Source of the DNA: Rhodoferax sp. GW822-FHT02A01
GTDB taxonomy: Bacteria > Pseudomonadota > Gammaproteobacteria > Burkholderiales > Burkholderiaceae_C
Direction: 5' to 3'
Length of the DNA: 64,000 bases
NCBI RefSeq assembly: GCF_038784515.1
Contig: NZ_CP152376.1
Location: forward strand, 1,178,001 to 1,242,000
Under the pieces are notes generated by a model, which worked only from the letters and a program-made list of their open reading frames with translations, did no database searches and had not been told where the DNA came from. The translations under genes and the position numbers were made by a program. Shown here piece after piece: positions 56,351-64,000 of the stretch; position 1 is the stretch's first letter; every line of letters starts with the position of its first letter.

Positions 56351-58105
56351 ATGAAGCTTGAGAACATTTCCTTTGCCCACAAGCTGTGGCTACTCGCTCT
56401 GTTCATCATCATCACCATGACGGCAGTGTCCATCTACGGACAGCGTACTTCCAAGGCACACCAGCAGGAAGCCATTGAGCAGATCCAGCTCCACGAAAGC
56501 CGGATCACCGAGGCGGTGCGTTGGCGTGGACTGATCGAGGCCAACGTTCAAAGAACGCTGGCCCTGGCCTCTTCCATGGACCCGGCCATTGCCGATACCT
56601 TCACGGAAAGCAACAAGGCCGGCATCGTGGCCAGCAGTGCCATGCAGAAGGCCATTCTGGAGCATGCAACTTCCGAGGAAGACAAGAAGGCGCTGGCTTT
56701 GGTCGGCGAACGCCGCGCTGCAGTGCTGGGTTTCGTGAAGAACCTGGCTGAACTCAAGAAGGCCGAGAACGCCGCCGAAATGGCCAAAGTGGCCAAGGAG
56801 CAGTTCCTGCCAGCCATCACGGGTTACCTGGACGCGCTGGACGGTTTCGTCAAGGCGCAGGAACAGGCTCGCGATGTGGCCAAGGAAACCGCACTGGCAA
56901 ATGCCAGCCGTGCAGAGATGCTGAGCTATGCCGGCATGCTGGGCGTGGTGCTGATCAGCTTGTGGCTGGTGTACACCATGACCCACTCCATCATTCAGCC
57001 GCTGAACCAGACAGTCGCCGTGGCCAAAAACATTGCAGCCGGTGACCTGACCCAGCATCTGCAGACCACCCGCCAGGATGAATTCGGCGAACTCATGCGT
57101 GCCGTGGATGACATGAATTCCCGCCTGCACGGCGTAGTCAGTGAAGTCATCACCGCATCCTCATCGGTGGCCAATGCCAGTACCGAGATTGCCCAAGGCA
57201 ACCAGGACCTGAGCGCCCGCACCGAGAGCCAGGCCAGCGCCCTGGAGCAGACGGCGGCGTCCATGGAAGAGCTCAGCTCGCAGGTCAAGCACAACGCAGA
57301 CAACGCACGCCAGGCCAACCAGCTGGCATCCAGTGCATCCACCGTGGCCGTGCGCGGCGGCGAAGTGGTGGGACAGGTGGTGGAGACCATGAAGGGCATC
57401 AACGAATCCAGCCGCAAGATCTCCGACATCATCTCCGTCATCGACGGCATTGCCTTCCAGACCAACATCCTGGCCCTGAACGCGGCGGTGGAAGCCGCAC
57501 GCGCCGGCGACCAGGGACGTGGCTTTGCCGTGGTGGCATCGGAAGTGCGGGCCCTGGCCGGACGCAGTGCGGAAGCGGCCAAGGAGATCAAGGCCCTGAT
57601 CAATGCCAGCGTGGAGCGGGTGGAGCAAGGCACCGTGTTGGTGGATGAAGCCGGCACCACAATGGGTGAAGTCGTCAGCTCCATCCGCCGGGTGACGGAC
57701 CTGATGGGCGAGATCAGCTCGGCCAGCAACGAACAGTCGGCCGGCGTAGCGCAGGTGGGAGAGGCAGTGGCACAAATGGACCAGGCCACCCAGCAAAATG
57801 CAGCGCTGGTGGAAGAGATGTCCGCAGCCGCAAGCAGCCTGAAGTCGCAGGCGGCAGATCTGGTGAAGACGGTTGCCATCTTCAAGCTCGAGACCGGGCA
57901 CGGCGTGGCCAAAGCCACGGTGCGTTCGACAACTCCCAAGAGCACTCCGTTCCAGGGCCAGGAGCGCCGGGGCGCTGCAGCGGCACCCAAGCCTGCCGCC
58001 ACCAAACCAGCAGCGCCTGCGGCCCCGGCCGCCGCCTTGCCCAAGCCAGTCGTGCAGGCCAAGACAACCGCCAAGGCCAACGACGACGAATGGGAAACTT
58101 TCTGA
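56351..58105 (+). CDS. Methyl-accepting chemotaxis protein
   Basis: This 584-aa chemoreceptor has TM1 (about 11-29), a periplasmic four-helix-bundle-like sensor (about 30-195), TM2 (about 197-215), HAMP (about 216-268) and a signalling domain with the highly conserved hairpin tip ([20 protein letters not shown]). After a Pro/Ala-rich linker (535-575) it ends EWETF, a CheR/CheB-docking pentapeptide of the xWxxF type. Ligand unknown; no chemotaxis genes adjoin it. Confidence 0.93.
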   Translation: MKLENISFAHKLWLLALFIIITMTAVSIYGQRTSKAHQQEAIEQIQLHESRITEAVRWRGLIEANVQRTLALASSMDPAIADTFTESNKAGIVASSAMQKAILEHATSEEDKKALALVGERRAAVLGFVKNLAELKKAENAAEMAKVAKEQFLPAITGYLDALDGFVKAQEQARDVAKETALANASRAEMLSYAGMLGVVLISLWLVYTMTHSIIQPLNQTVAVAKNIAAGDLTQHLQTTRQDEFGELMRAVDDMNSRLHGVVSEVITASSSVANASTEIAQGNQDLSARTESQASALEQTAASMEELSSQVKHNADNARQANQLASSASTVAVRGGEVVGQVVETMKGINESSRKISDIISVIDGIAFQTNILALNAAVEAARAGDQGRGFAVVASEVRALAGRSAEAAKEIKALINASVERVEQGTVLVDEAGTTMGEVVSSIRRVTDLMGEISSASNEQSAGVAQVGEAVAQMDQATQQNAALVEEMSAAASSLKSQAADLVKTVAIFKLETGHGVAKATVRSTTPKSTPFQGQERRGAAAAPKPAATKPAAPAAPAAALPKPVVQAKTTAKANDDEWETF

Positions 58106-58154
58106 GCCTGGCTTGGTAGCCTAGTGCCCAGGCCGGCACTACACTCACCAGGCC

Positions 58155-58790
58155 ATGGAACTCAAACCCCTCGTCACCCTGCTGGCCATCGTCAACCCGT
58201 TGGCCATCGTGCCGTTCTTCATCCACTACACACAGGGGTTCTCGCGCGAGCAGCGCCGCCAGACCATTCTGGTCTCCACCTTGAGCACTTTCATCGTGAT
58301 TGCGGTGAGTGCGCTGGCGGGTCTGCAGATCCTGGAGTTCTTCGGCATCACGCTGGCGAGTTTCCAGGTGGGTGGCGGCATGCTGCTGCTCACCAGCGCC
58401 CTCAACATGCTCAACGCCCAACCGGCCGAAGCCAAGCCCAGCACCAACGTGATGGAGGACGGTGCCGAAAAGGCCGCACAGGGCTCCAGCATCGCGGTGG
58501 TGCCGCTGACCATCCCGCTGCTCACCGGACCGGCCACCATGTCCACGGTGGTGATCTATGCCGACAAGGCCAAGACCATGCTGCAACTGGCCACCCTGGT
58601 GGGCTATGGCGTGGTGGTGGCGCTGGCTACGCTGGCGTGTTTTTCTTTGGCCGCACCCATCGCCCGCTTCCTGGGCAAGACCGGCATTAGCGTGATGACG
58701 CGTCTGATGGGTCTGATCCTGGCCGCGCTAGCGGTGGAAGTGATGTCCGACGGTCTGGTCAAGCTCTTCCCGCTTCTGGGCGGACACTGA
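58155..58790 (+). CDS. MarC-family integral membrane protein
   Basis: This 211-aa protein has about six transmembrane helices and the MarC pattern (LLAIVNPLAIVPFFIHYTQ, VGGGMLLLTSALNML, VVPLTIPLLTGPATMSTVVIY, MTRLMGLILAALAVEVMSDGL). Its function in the family is undefined, despite the multiple-antibiotic-resistance name. It converges with the LON-domain gene, stops 3 bp apart. Confidence 0.88.
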   Translation: MELKPLVTLLAIVNPLAIVPFFIHYTQGFSREQRRQTILVSTLSTFIVIAVSALAGLQILEFFGITLASFQVGGGMLLLTSALNMLNAQPAEAKPSTNVMEDGAEKAAQGSSIAVVPLTIPLLTGPATMSTVVIYADKAKTMLQLATLVGYGVVVALATLACFSLAAPIARFLGKTGISVMTRLMGLILAALAVEVMSDGLVKLFPLLGGH

Positions 58791-58793
58791 GCC

Positions 58794-59465
58794 TTAGGCC
58801 GCTGTCTGGTTGGACAGCAGGTCCGCCACCAGCTCCAGCCGCAGCAGCGGGCTGTCCAGCCGCAGCAGGCTTTGCTTGAAGGTGGTGGGCAAAGACAGCA
58901 GATCACACCAGCGGTTGGCCACCCAACCGCATTCGTCCAACCGGTAGGGCTGAGAAAAAAGCGGCGACTCCTGTGGCGACTGGCTGCTCTGCTGCTCCAG
59001 CAGATGCGCCAGCGCATGGGCCACAGGCCGCAAGTCCTCCGGAATGGGCAGGGGTTCGTCATTGGCAAGATGCTCCACATCGCCCACCCACAAGCCATGC
59101 TTGAGTTGCCTGCGTGCACGAACCTTGAATCGGCCGCCGCCCGTACAACGGATCACCATCAGTCCGGCCTGGGGCGCGGCAAAGTCGACGATGGTGGCAA
59201 GCGTGCCTACGTCGGCAAAGTCCTCGCGCACAAAGGCCTCGCCCGTGGGCGCCAACGGGTCGCGCGTACGCACTTCCTGCCCTTGGGTGAGCGACACCAC
59301 GCCAAACGGTGTACCACTCTTGTGGCATTTGCCGATCAAGTCCAGATAGCGCACTTCAAAGATCTGCAGACTCAGGCTGCCGTCCGGGAACAGCACCGTG
59401 TTGAGCGGAAACAGCGGCAGCTCCTGCTGCACGGTGCCGGGAGTGGGGGCGGTCCAGGTCGTCAC
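58794..59465 (-). CDS. LON substrate-binding domain protein
   Basis: This 223-aa protein contains only the N-terminal LON (ASB/PUA-like) domain (LPLFPLNTVLFPDGSLSLQIFEVRYLDLI at about 16-44, then VGTLATIVDF and GLMVIRCTGGGRFKV) and a helical C terminus; the ATPase and protease domains of Lon are missing. Such stand-alone proteins are common and of unknown function. Its ATG overlaps the stop of the lipoprotein gene by 4 bp, placing it last in the lipid-transport operon. Confidence 0.88.
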   Translation of the reverse strand: MTTWTAPTPGTVQQELPLFPLNTVLFPDGSLSLQIFEVRYLDLIGKCHKSGTPFGVVSLTQGQEVRTRDPLAPTGEAFVREDFADVGTLATIVDFAAPQAGLMVIRCTGGGRFKVRARRQLKHGLWVGDVEHLANDEPLPIPEDLRPVAHALAHLLEQQSSQSPQESPLFSQPYRLDECGWVANRWCDLLSLPTTFKQSLLRLDSPLLRLELVADLLSNQTAA

Positions 59466-60124
59466 GGTGTTGTGGATTCCGCACTGGCCACTTGCTGCAC
59501 CCAGGCGTCCAGTTGCGCGATCAGCGCGTCACTGGCTTGCGCAAGCGCCTGCACACCGCCTGCGGCGTCGCCACGGGTGGCCACCTTCTGCACCACCAGA
59601 CTGGTTTGTGCCAGCGTCCTGGCGGGCAGGCCAGTGCGGCTCAGCGTCGCACGCACGCGCACCAGGCCCGAGCTGTTCTGTGCCGACTCGAAGTAGTGGC
59701 TGAACTCCTCCAGCTCCAGCCGCAGCACCAGCGTGCCGGGCGCCACCGCGTCGGCGGGCAACAGCACCGGACGGCGCTGCCCCAGCTGTTCGCGCAGGCG
59801 CTGTCGCAGCAGCTGTCCGGGCGGCATGGTCCAGCGGGCCTGGGCGTAGGGACGCAGTTGCTGCGCGTCGGCATAGGCCAGGCGGTACAGCACCGCATTG
59901 CCTTCCAGCGCTGCCGGGGCTTCCACATCCGCCAGCACCAGAGGCGGCAACGGCGCCATGCGGTTGGACATCACGGGCTGGGTGGCACCCGGACCGAAGT
60001 CATACACCACGCTGCGCGACGCAGGCGGTGCGGCACAGGCGCACAGCAGTGCGCCCAGCAGCAGTGCCGATGGAAGCGCCACGCTGCGTCGCAGGGATGG
60101 AAGGAACGGAAGTTGCAGATGCAT
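59462..60124 (-). CDS. ABC-type transport auxiliary lipoprotein (PqiC-like)
   Basis: This 220-aa outer-membrane lipoprotein has a signal sequence ending GALLCAC (Cys near residue 30) and the domain found in PqiC/YmbA-type proteins (PPLVLADVEAPAAL, YRLAYADAQQLRPYAQARW, LRLELEEFSHYF). It would receive lipids from the MCE protein at the outer membrane in place of MlaC/MlaA. The start at 60124 places the signal peptide correctly; the longer frame lacks one. Seven bp after the MlaD-type gene. Confidence 0.85.
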   Translation of the reverse strand: MHLQLPFLPSLRRSVALPSALLLGALLCACAAPPASRSVVYDFGPGATQPVMSNRMAPLPPLVLADVEAPAALEGNAVLYRLAYADAQQLRPYAQARWTMPPGQLLRQRLREQLGQRRPVLLPADAVAPGTLVLRLELEEFSHYFESAQNSSGLVRVRATLSRTGLPARTLAQTSLVVQKVATRGDAAGGVQALAQASDALIAQLDAWVQQVASAESTTP

Positions 60125-60131
60125 AGGGACC

Positions 60132-61151
60132 TCAGGGTTGTACCGCCGGGCTGCCAGCTTTGTCGGACGGTGGCACAAAGCCGCTTTCACCAGGACCGGG
60201 CGCGGCAGGCCCCTTGCCAAACAGCAGGGACTGGGGTTGATCGCCAATGTCTTCCACCGCACGCCCCACCAGACGGACCGTGCGGGTGGCCTCCTCGCTG
60301 GTGCGACTCAGGCGCGGCAGCAGGGTGGCGTTGAGGGTGGTGGCGGTGTTGGTCAAGGCCTCGGTGCTGCGTGCAATGCGGTCCAGCGTGCCACCGGGCT
60401 CATTCATGCGCACCGAGGTGCGGCGGAACTGCTCGGCGGAATTCTTGACGACTTCGGCACTGTCGCGCAGCCGCTCGGAAGTTTGCTGCATGCTCTTGAA
60501 GGTGGCGTCCACCTGGGCGGTCAGCCGTGGCAGGTTGGTGCTGCCCTCAGGTCCGGTGCCCGTCAGCGCCTGGTCCGCATGGCGCGTCAGTTGCTGGATG
60601 CTGGCGGCAGCCTGACCGAGGTTGGCCACTGCGGTCGTCAGCGTCTGCTGGTTCTCCGGAGCCAACAGGGCGTTCATGCGCTTGCTGGCTTCTTCCAGCT
60701 GGTTGAGCAGGTTGCCGCCCTGCTCGGTCAGGCGCGACATCAGCCCCGCTCGCATGGGGATGCGCGCCGGATGCGCCTTGCTGGTGGACAGGGGTGCTCC
60801 GGTCAAGCCGGCATCGTCGAGCTGCACGAAGGCCAGGCCGGTCACGCCCTGAAAACCCAGGCTGGCAAAAGTAGTGGTGCTCATGGGCGCGCTGTCATTC
60901 ACGGCGATGCGCACCAGCACATTGCCCGGAACTTGCGTATCCAGTCCAATGGCCGTGACCCGCCCGACGCTCACGCCCTTGTAGCGCACGCCGGCCTGGG
61001 GCTGCAGCCCGTTGACTGATTCCTTGCTGGAAATTTCGAACTGGCGCTGTTCACTGGTATCGCGCTTGAGCCACAGCGCCATGGCGATCAGCAGGGCCAT
61101 CATCAGCAGCAAGAAGGTGCCGGCAGCGATGGCGTGGGATTTGTTTTCCAT
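60132..61151 (-). CDS. MCE/MlaD-family lipid transport protein
   Basis: This 339-aa protein has one N-terminal transmembrane helix (about 8-28), one MCE domain (about 40-120, VRYKGVSVGRVTAIGLD and GVTGLAFVQLDD), then a long helical region (about 135-305) with heptad-like repeats, and a Pro-rich tail. It forms the periplasmic lipid channel of the transporter encoded by the next two genes. Confidence 0.92.
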   Translation of the reverse strand: MENKSHAIAAGTFLLLMMALLIAMALWLKRDTSEQRQFEISSKESVNGLQPQAGVRYKGVSVGRVTAIGLDTQVPGNVLVRIAVNDSAPMSTTTFASLGFQGVTGLAFVQLDDAGLTGAPLSTSKAHPARIPMRAGLMSRLTEQGGNLLNQLEEASKRMNALLAPENQQTLTTAVANLGQAAASIQQLTRHADQALTGTGPEGSTNLPRLTAQVDATFKSMQQTSERLRDSAEVVKNSAEQFRRTSVRMNEPGGTLDRIARSTEALTNTATTLNATLLPRLSRTSEEATRTVRLVGRAVEDIGDQPQSLLFGKGPAAPGPGESGFVPPSDKAGSPAVQP

Positions 61152-61163
61152 GAGGTTCTCTTT

Positions 61164-61961
61164 TTACACGCCTTGCGCCGGGTGGTGCAAGACTTCCATG
61201 GCGCGCTGCCCACGCTCGCCCAGAAAGAAGTCGCGCACGAACGGATGGGCAAAGCGGATTGCTTCACGCAACGGTGCATCGACAATGATGTGCTTGTCGG
61301 CCACCACCGCCACGCGGGTACTCAGCTCAAAGATGGTGTCCAGGTCATGGGTGACCATCACCACGGTCAGGCCCAGCTCCTGGTGCAGCGACCGCAGCAA
61401 GGTGCAGAACGCATCGGATGCATCCGGGTCCAGCCCCGCCGTGGGCTCATCCAGCAGCAGCAGGGGCGGGTCCATCACCAGGGCGCGTGCCAGGGCCACA
61501 CGCTTGATCATGCCGCCGGACAGATCGGCCGGCATCTTGTGTGCAGCAGACGGATCCAGCCCCACCATCTGCATCTTGACCATGGCCACATCGTGGATCA
61601 GGTTCTTGGGCAGCACACCCAGCTCGCGCAGCGGAAAGGCAATGTTCTCCAGCACGGTGAAGGCGGAGAACAGGGCACCATGCTGGAACAGCATGCCCAC
61701 CCGGCTGGCGGCACCGGCCCGGCCCAACTCGCTGGCAGGCTCGCCCAACACCGTCACACTACCCTTGAGTGGCGTCTCCAGCCCAAGGATCTGGCGCAGC
61801 AGCACGGTCTTGCCACCGCCCGAGCCACCCACGATCGACAGAAACTCGCCACGGGCAATGGTCAAGTCCAGATCCTGGTGGATGATGGCGCGCACGCCGC
61901 GGGTGGAGAACGACGACCACAGCCCGCGGATCTCGACGATGGGCGGTACCACGGCGCTCAC
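61164..61961 (-). CDS. MlaF-type ABC transporter ATP-binding protein
   Basis: This 265-aa ATPase has Walker A GGSGGGKT (45-52), the signature DLSGGMIKRVALARAL, Walker B LLLLDEPTAGLDP and the switch His of MVTHDLDT. The GTG start overlaps the stop codon of the permease gene (GTGA), so the two are translationally coupled; the upstream extension of the frame lies inside the permease gene. It energises retrograde or anterograde phospholipid movement. Confidence 0.93.
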   Translation of the reverse strand: MSAVVPPIVEIRGLWSSFSTRGVRAIIHQDLDLTIARGEFLSIVGGSGGGKTVLLRQILGLETPLKGSVTVLGEPASELGRAGAASRVGMLFQHGALFSAFTVLENIAFPLRELGVLPKNLIHDVAMVKMQMVGLDPSAAHKMPADLSGGMIKRVALARALVMDPPLLLLDEPTAGLDPDASDAFCTLLRSLHQELGLTVVMVTHDLDTIFELSTRVAVVADKHIIVDAPLREAIRFAHPFVRDFFLGERGQRAMEVLHHPAQGV

Positions 61962-63145
61962 AGCCCCACCCCCTTGAACAGCACGGCAAACAGCGCATCC
62001 ACCAGGATCACCAGCGTGATGGAACTCACCACCGATGCCGTAGTGCCCTCGCCCAGACTCTGGGTATTGGGCAGCACACGCAGGCCGAAGTGGCAACCGT
62101 TGATGGCAATCAGCAGGCCGAACACCAGCGACTTGAACAGGGCCAGCCAGAGGTTGGACAGCGGCACCACCTTGGGCAGCGCAATCAGGAAATATTCGGG
62201 CGAAAGATGTATGGACAAGTCGGACGCCAGCATGCCGCCCAGCAGTGACGCCGCCGTGGTCCAGATGGCGAGCAAGGGCATGACCAGTGCCAATGCCAGT
62301 GCCCGCGGGAACACCAGTCGGTAGCCGCGGCGTATGCCCATGACGCGCATGGCATCCAACTCTTCAGTGACGCGCATCACGCCAATCTGGGCGGTGATGG
62401 CCGAACCCGAGCGACCCGCAATCAGGATAGCCGCCAGCACCGGCCCCAGCTCACGTATCAGTGCCATGCCGAGGATGTTGACGATAAAGGCGTCCGCGCC
62501 AAACTGGCGTAACTGGCGAGACATGAGGTAGGCCAGCACCACACCGATCAGGAATCCGACCAGCGCCGTGATCGGCAACGCGGTGGCGCCGATGCGGTAG
62601 ATGTGGCCGGAGATATCGCGCCAGGGCGCACGGCTGGGGTCGCGCAGGAAATTCAGCGTGTCCAGGAACAGCTGGCCAATAAGTCGCAGTGCACTCTCCG
62701 CGTGGCTTTCCACACCCATGAGCCACTCGCCCAGCTTGAGAAACAGCTCCTTGAGTGTGGTGTGATGTGGCTTGGGCGGTGCCACGGCAAACCGTGCCAC
62801 CCGGTTGAGCGTGGCACGCTGCAGGTCCAGCACCATCACGTGGCGCGGCCAGACCCGGCCCCAGGTGTTCCACAACAACTGCGCGCCGGTGTGGTCGAGC
62901 CGCTCGATATGGCGCAGGTCCCAGCTTGCTTCCATGCCGCCCTTGCCGTGTCGCGGCAGCGACTCCTGCAGGTTGTTCCAGAGGTCACGGTTCGCCAACG
63001 TACCGGCGCTCCAGCTGCCGTACAAGACCAGACTTTCCCCAGTGGCAGAGGCCTCCTTGACGATGCGCGGCGGGGTGTTTTGCACTGGTGGTTGCAGGGA
63101 CTGAATTATGTGAGGGCTATGGTAGCGCCTCCGCACAGCTTGCAA
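61958..63145 (-). CDS. MlaE-type permease with N-terminal STAS domain
   Basis: This protein of about 395 aa fuses a STAS-like domain (about 35-115, GMEASWDLRHIERLDHTGAQLLW) to the MlaE permease (about 150-395; VGFLIGVVLAYLMSRQLRQFGAD, RELGPVLAAILIAGRSGSAITAQIG, TEELDAMRVMGI). In the Mla system the STAS protein MlaB is usually separate. The start is uncertain: the frame opens with TTG at 63145, with GTG at 63136 and 63085 as alternatives and no ATG until residue 70. First gene of the five-gene lipid-transport operon. Confidence 0.88.
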   Translation of the reverse strand: MQAVRRRYHSPHIIQSLQPPVQNTPPRIVKEASATGESLVLYGSWSAGTLANRDLWNNLQESLPRHGKGGMEASWDLRHIERLDHTGAQLLWNTWGRVWPRHVMVLDLQRATLNRVARFAVAPPKPHHTTLKELFLKLGEWLMGVESHAESALRLIGQLFLDTLNFLRDPSRAPWRDISGHIYRIGATALPITALVGFLIGVVLAYLMSRQLRQFGADAFIVNILGMALIRELGPVLAAILIAGRSGSAITAQIGVMRVTEELDAMRVMGIRRGYRLVFPRALALALVMPLLAIWTTAASLLGGMLASDLSIHLSPEYFLIALPKVVPLSNLWLALFKSLVFGLLIAINGCHFGLRVLPNTQSLGEGTTASVVSSITLVILVDALFAVLFKGVGL

Positions 63146-63182
63146 GCAAAATACGGGGATTCATTGGCTTTACCTGCACACC

Positions 63183-63974
63183 ATGGCTGACCACTCTTCG
63201 TTTCTCTCCACGCCCGAACTTTCGGTCGAGCTACGCGGCACCGTGCTGTGGCTGACCATCACGCGCGAAGAACGCCGCAATGCCATGAGCCATGGCGTGC
63301 TGGCATCCATGGCGCAGGCAGTTACACAGGCACAGGCGCACCGCGACATCCGTGCCATCGTGGTCACGGGCGCAGGCAGCAAGGCCTTCTGCGCCGGCGC
63401 GGACCTGCAAAGTGCCAACGCATTCACCACCGACTACTCCGAGCCGCATGGCCATCTGGCGCAGGTGCTGCGGGCTGTGCGTGCCAGCACCATTCCGTTG
63501 ATCGCGCGGGTCAACGGCGCCTGCATGGCCGGTGGCATGGGCCTGATGAGCATGTGCGACATGGCCGTTGCCTCCAGCCACGCGGTGTTCGGCTTGCCGG
63601 AAGTCAAGGTGGGTGTGTTCCCCGCACAGGTGCTCAGTGTGCTGCAGCACCTGATTCCACGCCGCGTACTGGTGGAGATGTGCCTCACCGGCGAGCCCAT
63701 TACCAGCGCGCAGGCGCTGGAATACGGGCTGGTGAACTATGTGGACGACGATGTGGATGCCAAGCTGCAGTGGCTGCTGGAGCGCATGCTGGACAAGTCG
63801 CCGGCGGCCATCCGGCGCGGCCTCTACACCATGAAGAAGGTGGAATCCATGGCCTTTGAGGAGTCTATGGCCTTCACCGAGAGCCAGATCGCGCTCTTCA
63901 CCCTGACCGAAGACGCCAAGGAAGGCCAGAAGGCCTTCCAGGAAAAACGCAAACCCCAGTGGGCCGGAAAATAA
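63183..63974 (+). CDS. Enoyl-CoA hydratase/isomerase family protein
   Basis: This 263-aa crotonase-fold protein has the oxyanion-hole segments SKAFCAGADLQ (about 65-75) and NGACMAGGMGLMSMCDMAVA (about 110-130) and the Glu of FGLPEVKVGVFP. It probably hydrates 2-enoyl-CoA in fatty-acid or branched-chain breakdown; the exact substrate is open. It diverges from the permease gene, and the next gene begins 2 bp after its stop, suggesting an operon continuing past the window. Confidence 0.88.
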   Translation: MADHSSFLSTPELSVELRGTVLWLTITREERRNAMSHGVLASMAQAVTQAQAHRDIRAIVVTGAGSKAFCAGADLQSANAFTTDYSEPHGHLAQVLRAVRASTIPLIARVNGACMAGGMGLMSMCDMAVASSHAVFGLPEVKVGVFPAQVLSVLQHLIPRRVLVEMCLTGEPITSAQALEYGLVNYVDDDVDAKLQWLLERMLDKSPAAIRRGLYTMKKVESMAFEESMAFTESQIALFTLTEDAKEGQKAFQEKRKPQWAGK

Positions 63975-63976
63975 GC

Positions 63977-64000
63977 ATGAGTGACACCACCTTTGACTAC
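63977..64000 (+). CDS. Start of a further gene (3' partial)
   Basis: An ATG 2 bp after the enoyl-CoA hydratase stop opens a frame of eight codons (MSDTTFDY) to the window edge. The tight spacing suggests a co-transcribed gene; nothing more can be said. Confidence 0.5.

Overview
The window looks like chromosomal DNA of a betaproteobacterium of the order Burkholderiales, most likely Comamonadaceae-like. Reasons are high GC with long shadow frames, a fused FdsG-FdsB formate dehydrogenase subunit, a split PntAA/PntAB/PntB transhydrogenase, a Bug/TctC binding protein, and GC-rich palindromic intergenic repeats. This is inferred from gene content, not from a marker gene. No rRNA, tRNA, IS element, prophage or CRISPR array was seen.

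Positions 1-28.7 kb form an almost complete oxalate-utilisation region. It holds oxalyl-CoA decarboxylase (oxc, 5' end outside the window), two formyl-CoA:oxalate CoA-transferases (frc) with a stand-alone PAS protein between them, and a strong terminator. Next come a small orphan gene, a fumarylacetoacetate-hydrolase-fold protein, a PanE-like reductase (candidate NADPH-dependent oxalyl-CoA reductase), pyruvate kinase, the proton-translocating transhydrogenase and a CbbR-like LysR regulator. On the minus strand lies the glycerate pathway (gcl-hyi-glxR-ttuD), divergent from a second LysR gene. It is followed by an OxlT-type oxalate/formate antiporter, the NAD-dependent formate dehydrogenase (fdsGB-fdsA-fdhD) and sucCD. 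Proposed flow: oxalate enters by antiport with formate and is activated by Frc. Oxalyl-CoA is then either decarboxylated (Oxc) to formyl-CoA/formate, which Fds oxidises to NADH, or reduced to glyoxylate. Gcl, GlxR and TtuD take glyoxylate to 2-phosphoglycerate, and pyruvate kinase continues to pyruvate. The transhydrogenase would supply NADPH.

Positions 28.7-54.4 kb are a one-carbon and methylated-glycine region. Genes here are a domain-only RpiR-like protein, an MFS transporter, a non-pyrrolysine MttB-family methyltransferase, folD, lepB, and a glyA-sdaA-soxBDAG run (methylene-THF, glycine, serine, pyruvate). These are followed by a hydantoinase/oxoprolinase-like ATPase overlapping a CblC-like/4Fe-4S protein, a TonB receptor/ABC-binding-protein/hybrid-kinase trio, and a dimethylglycine-dehydrogenase-like flavoprotein with etfBA behind a candidate sigma-54 promoter. 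The genes fit stepwise demethylation of glycine betaine or a related compound to glycine, serine and pyruvate.

Positions 54.4-64 kb are more ordinary: a TctC binding protein, an SDR, a chemoreceptor, a MarC protein, an MCE/Mla-type lipid-transport operon (permease-ATPase-MlaD-lipoprotein-LON domain), an enoyl-CoA hydratase and the start of one more gene.

The most interesting non-coding signals are four. An operator-like motif is shared by an unrecognised 46-residue gene and oxlT. A perfect hairpin covers the gcl ribosome-binding site. A dispersed repeat supplies the C-terminal tail of FdsGB. Strong dyads lie upstream of mttB.
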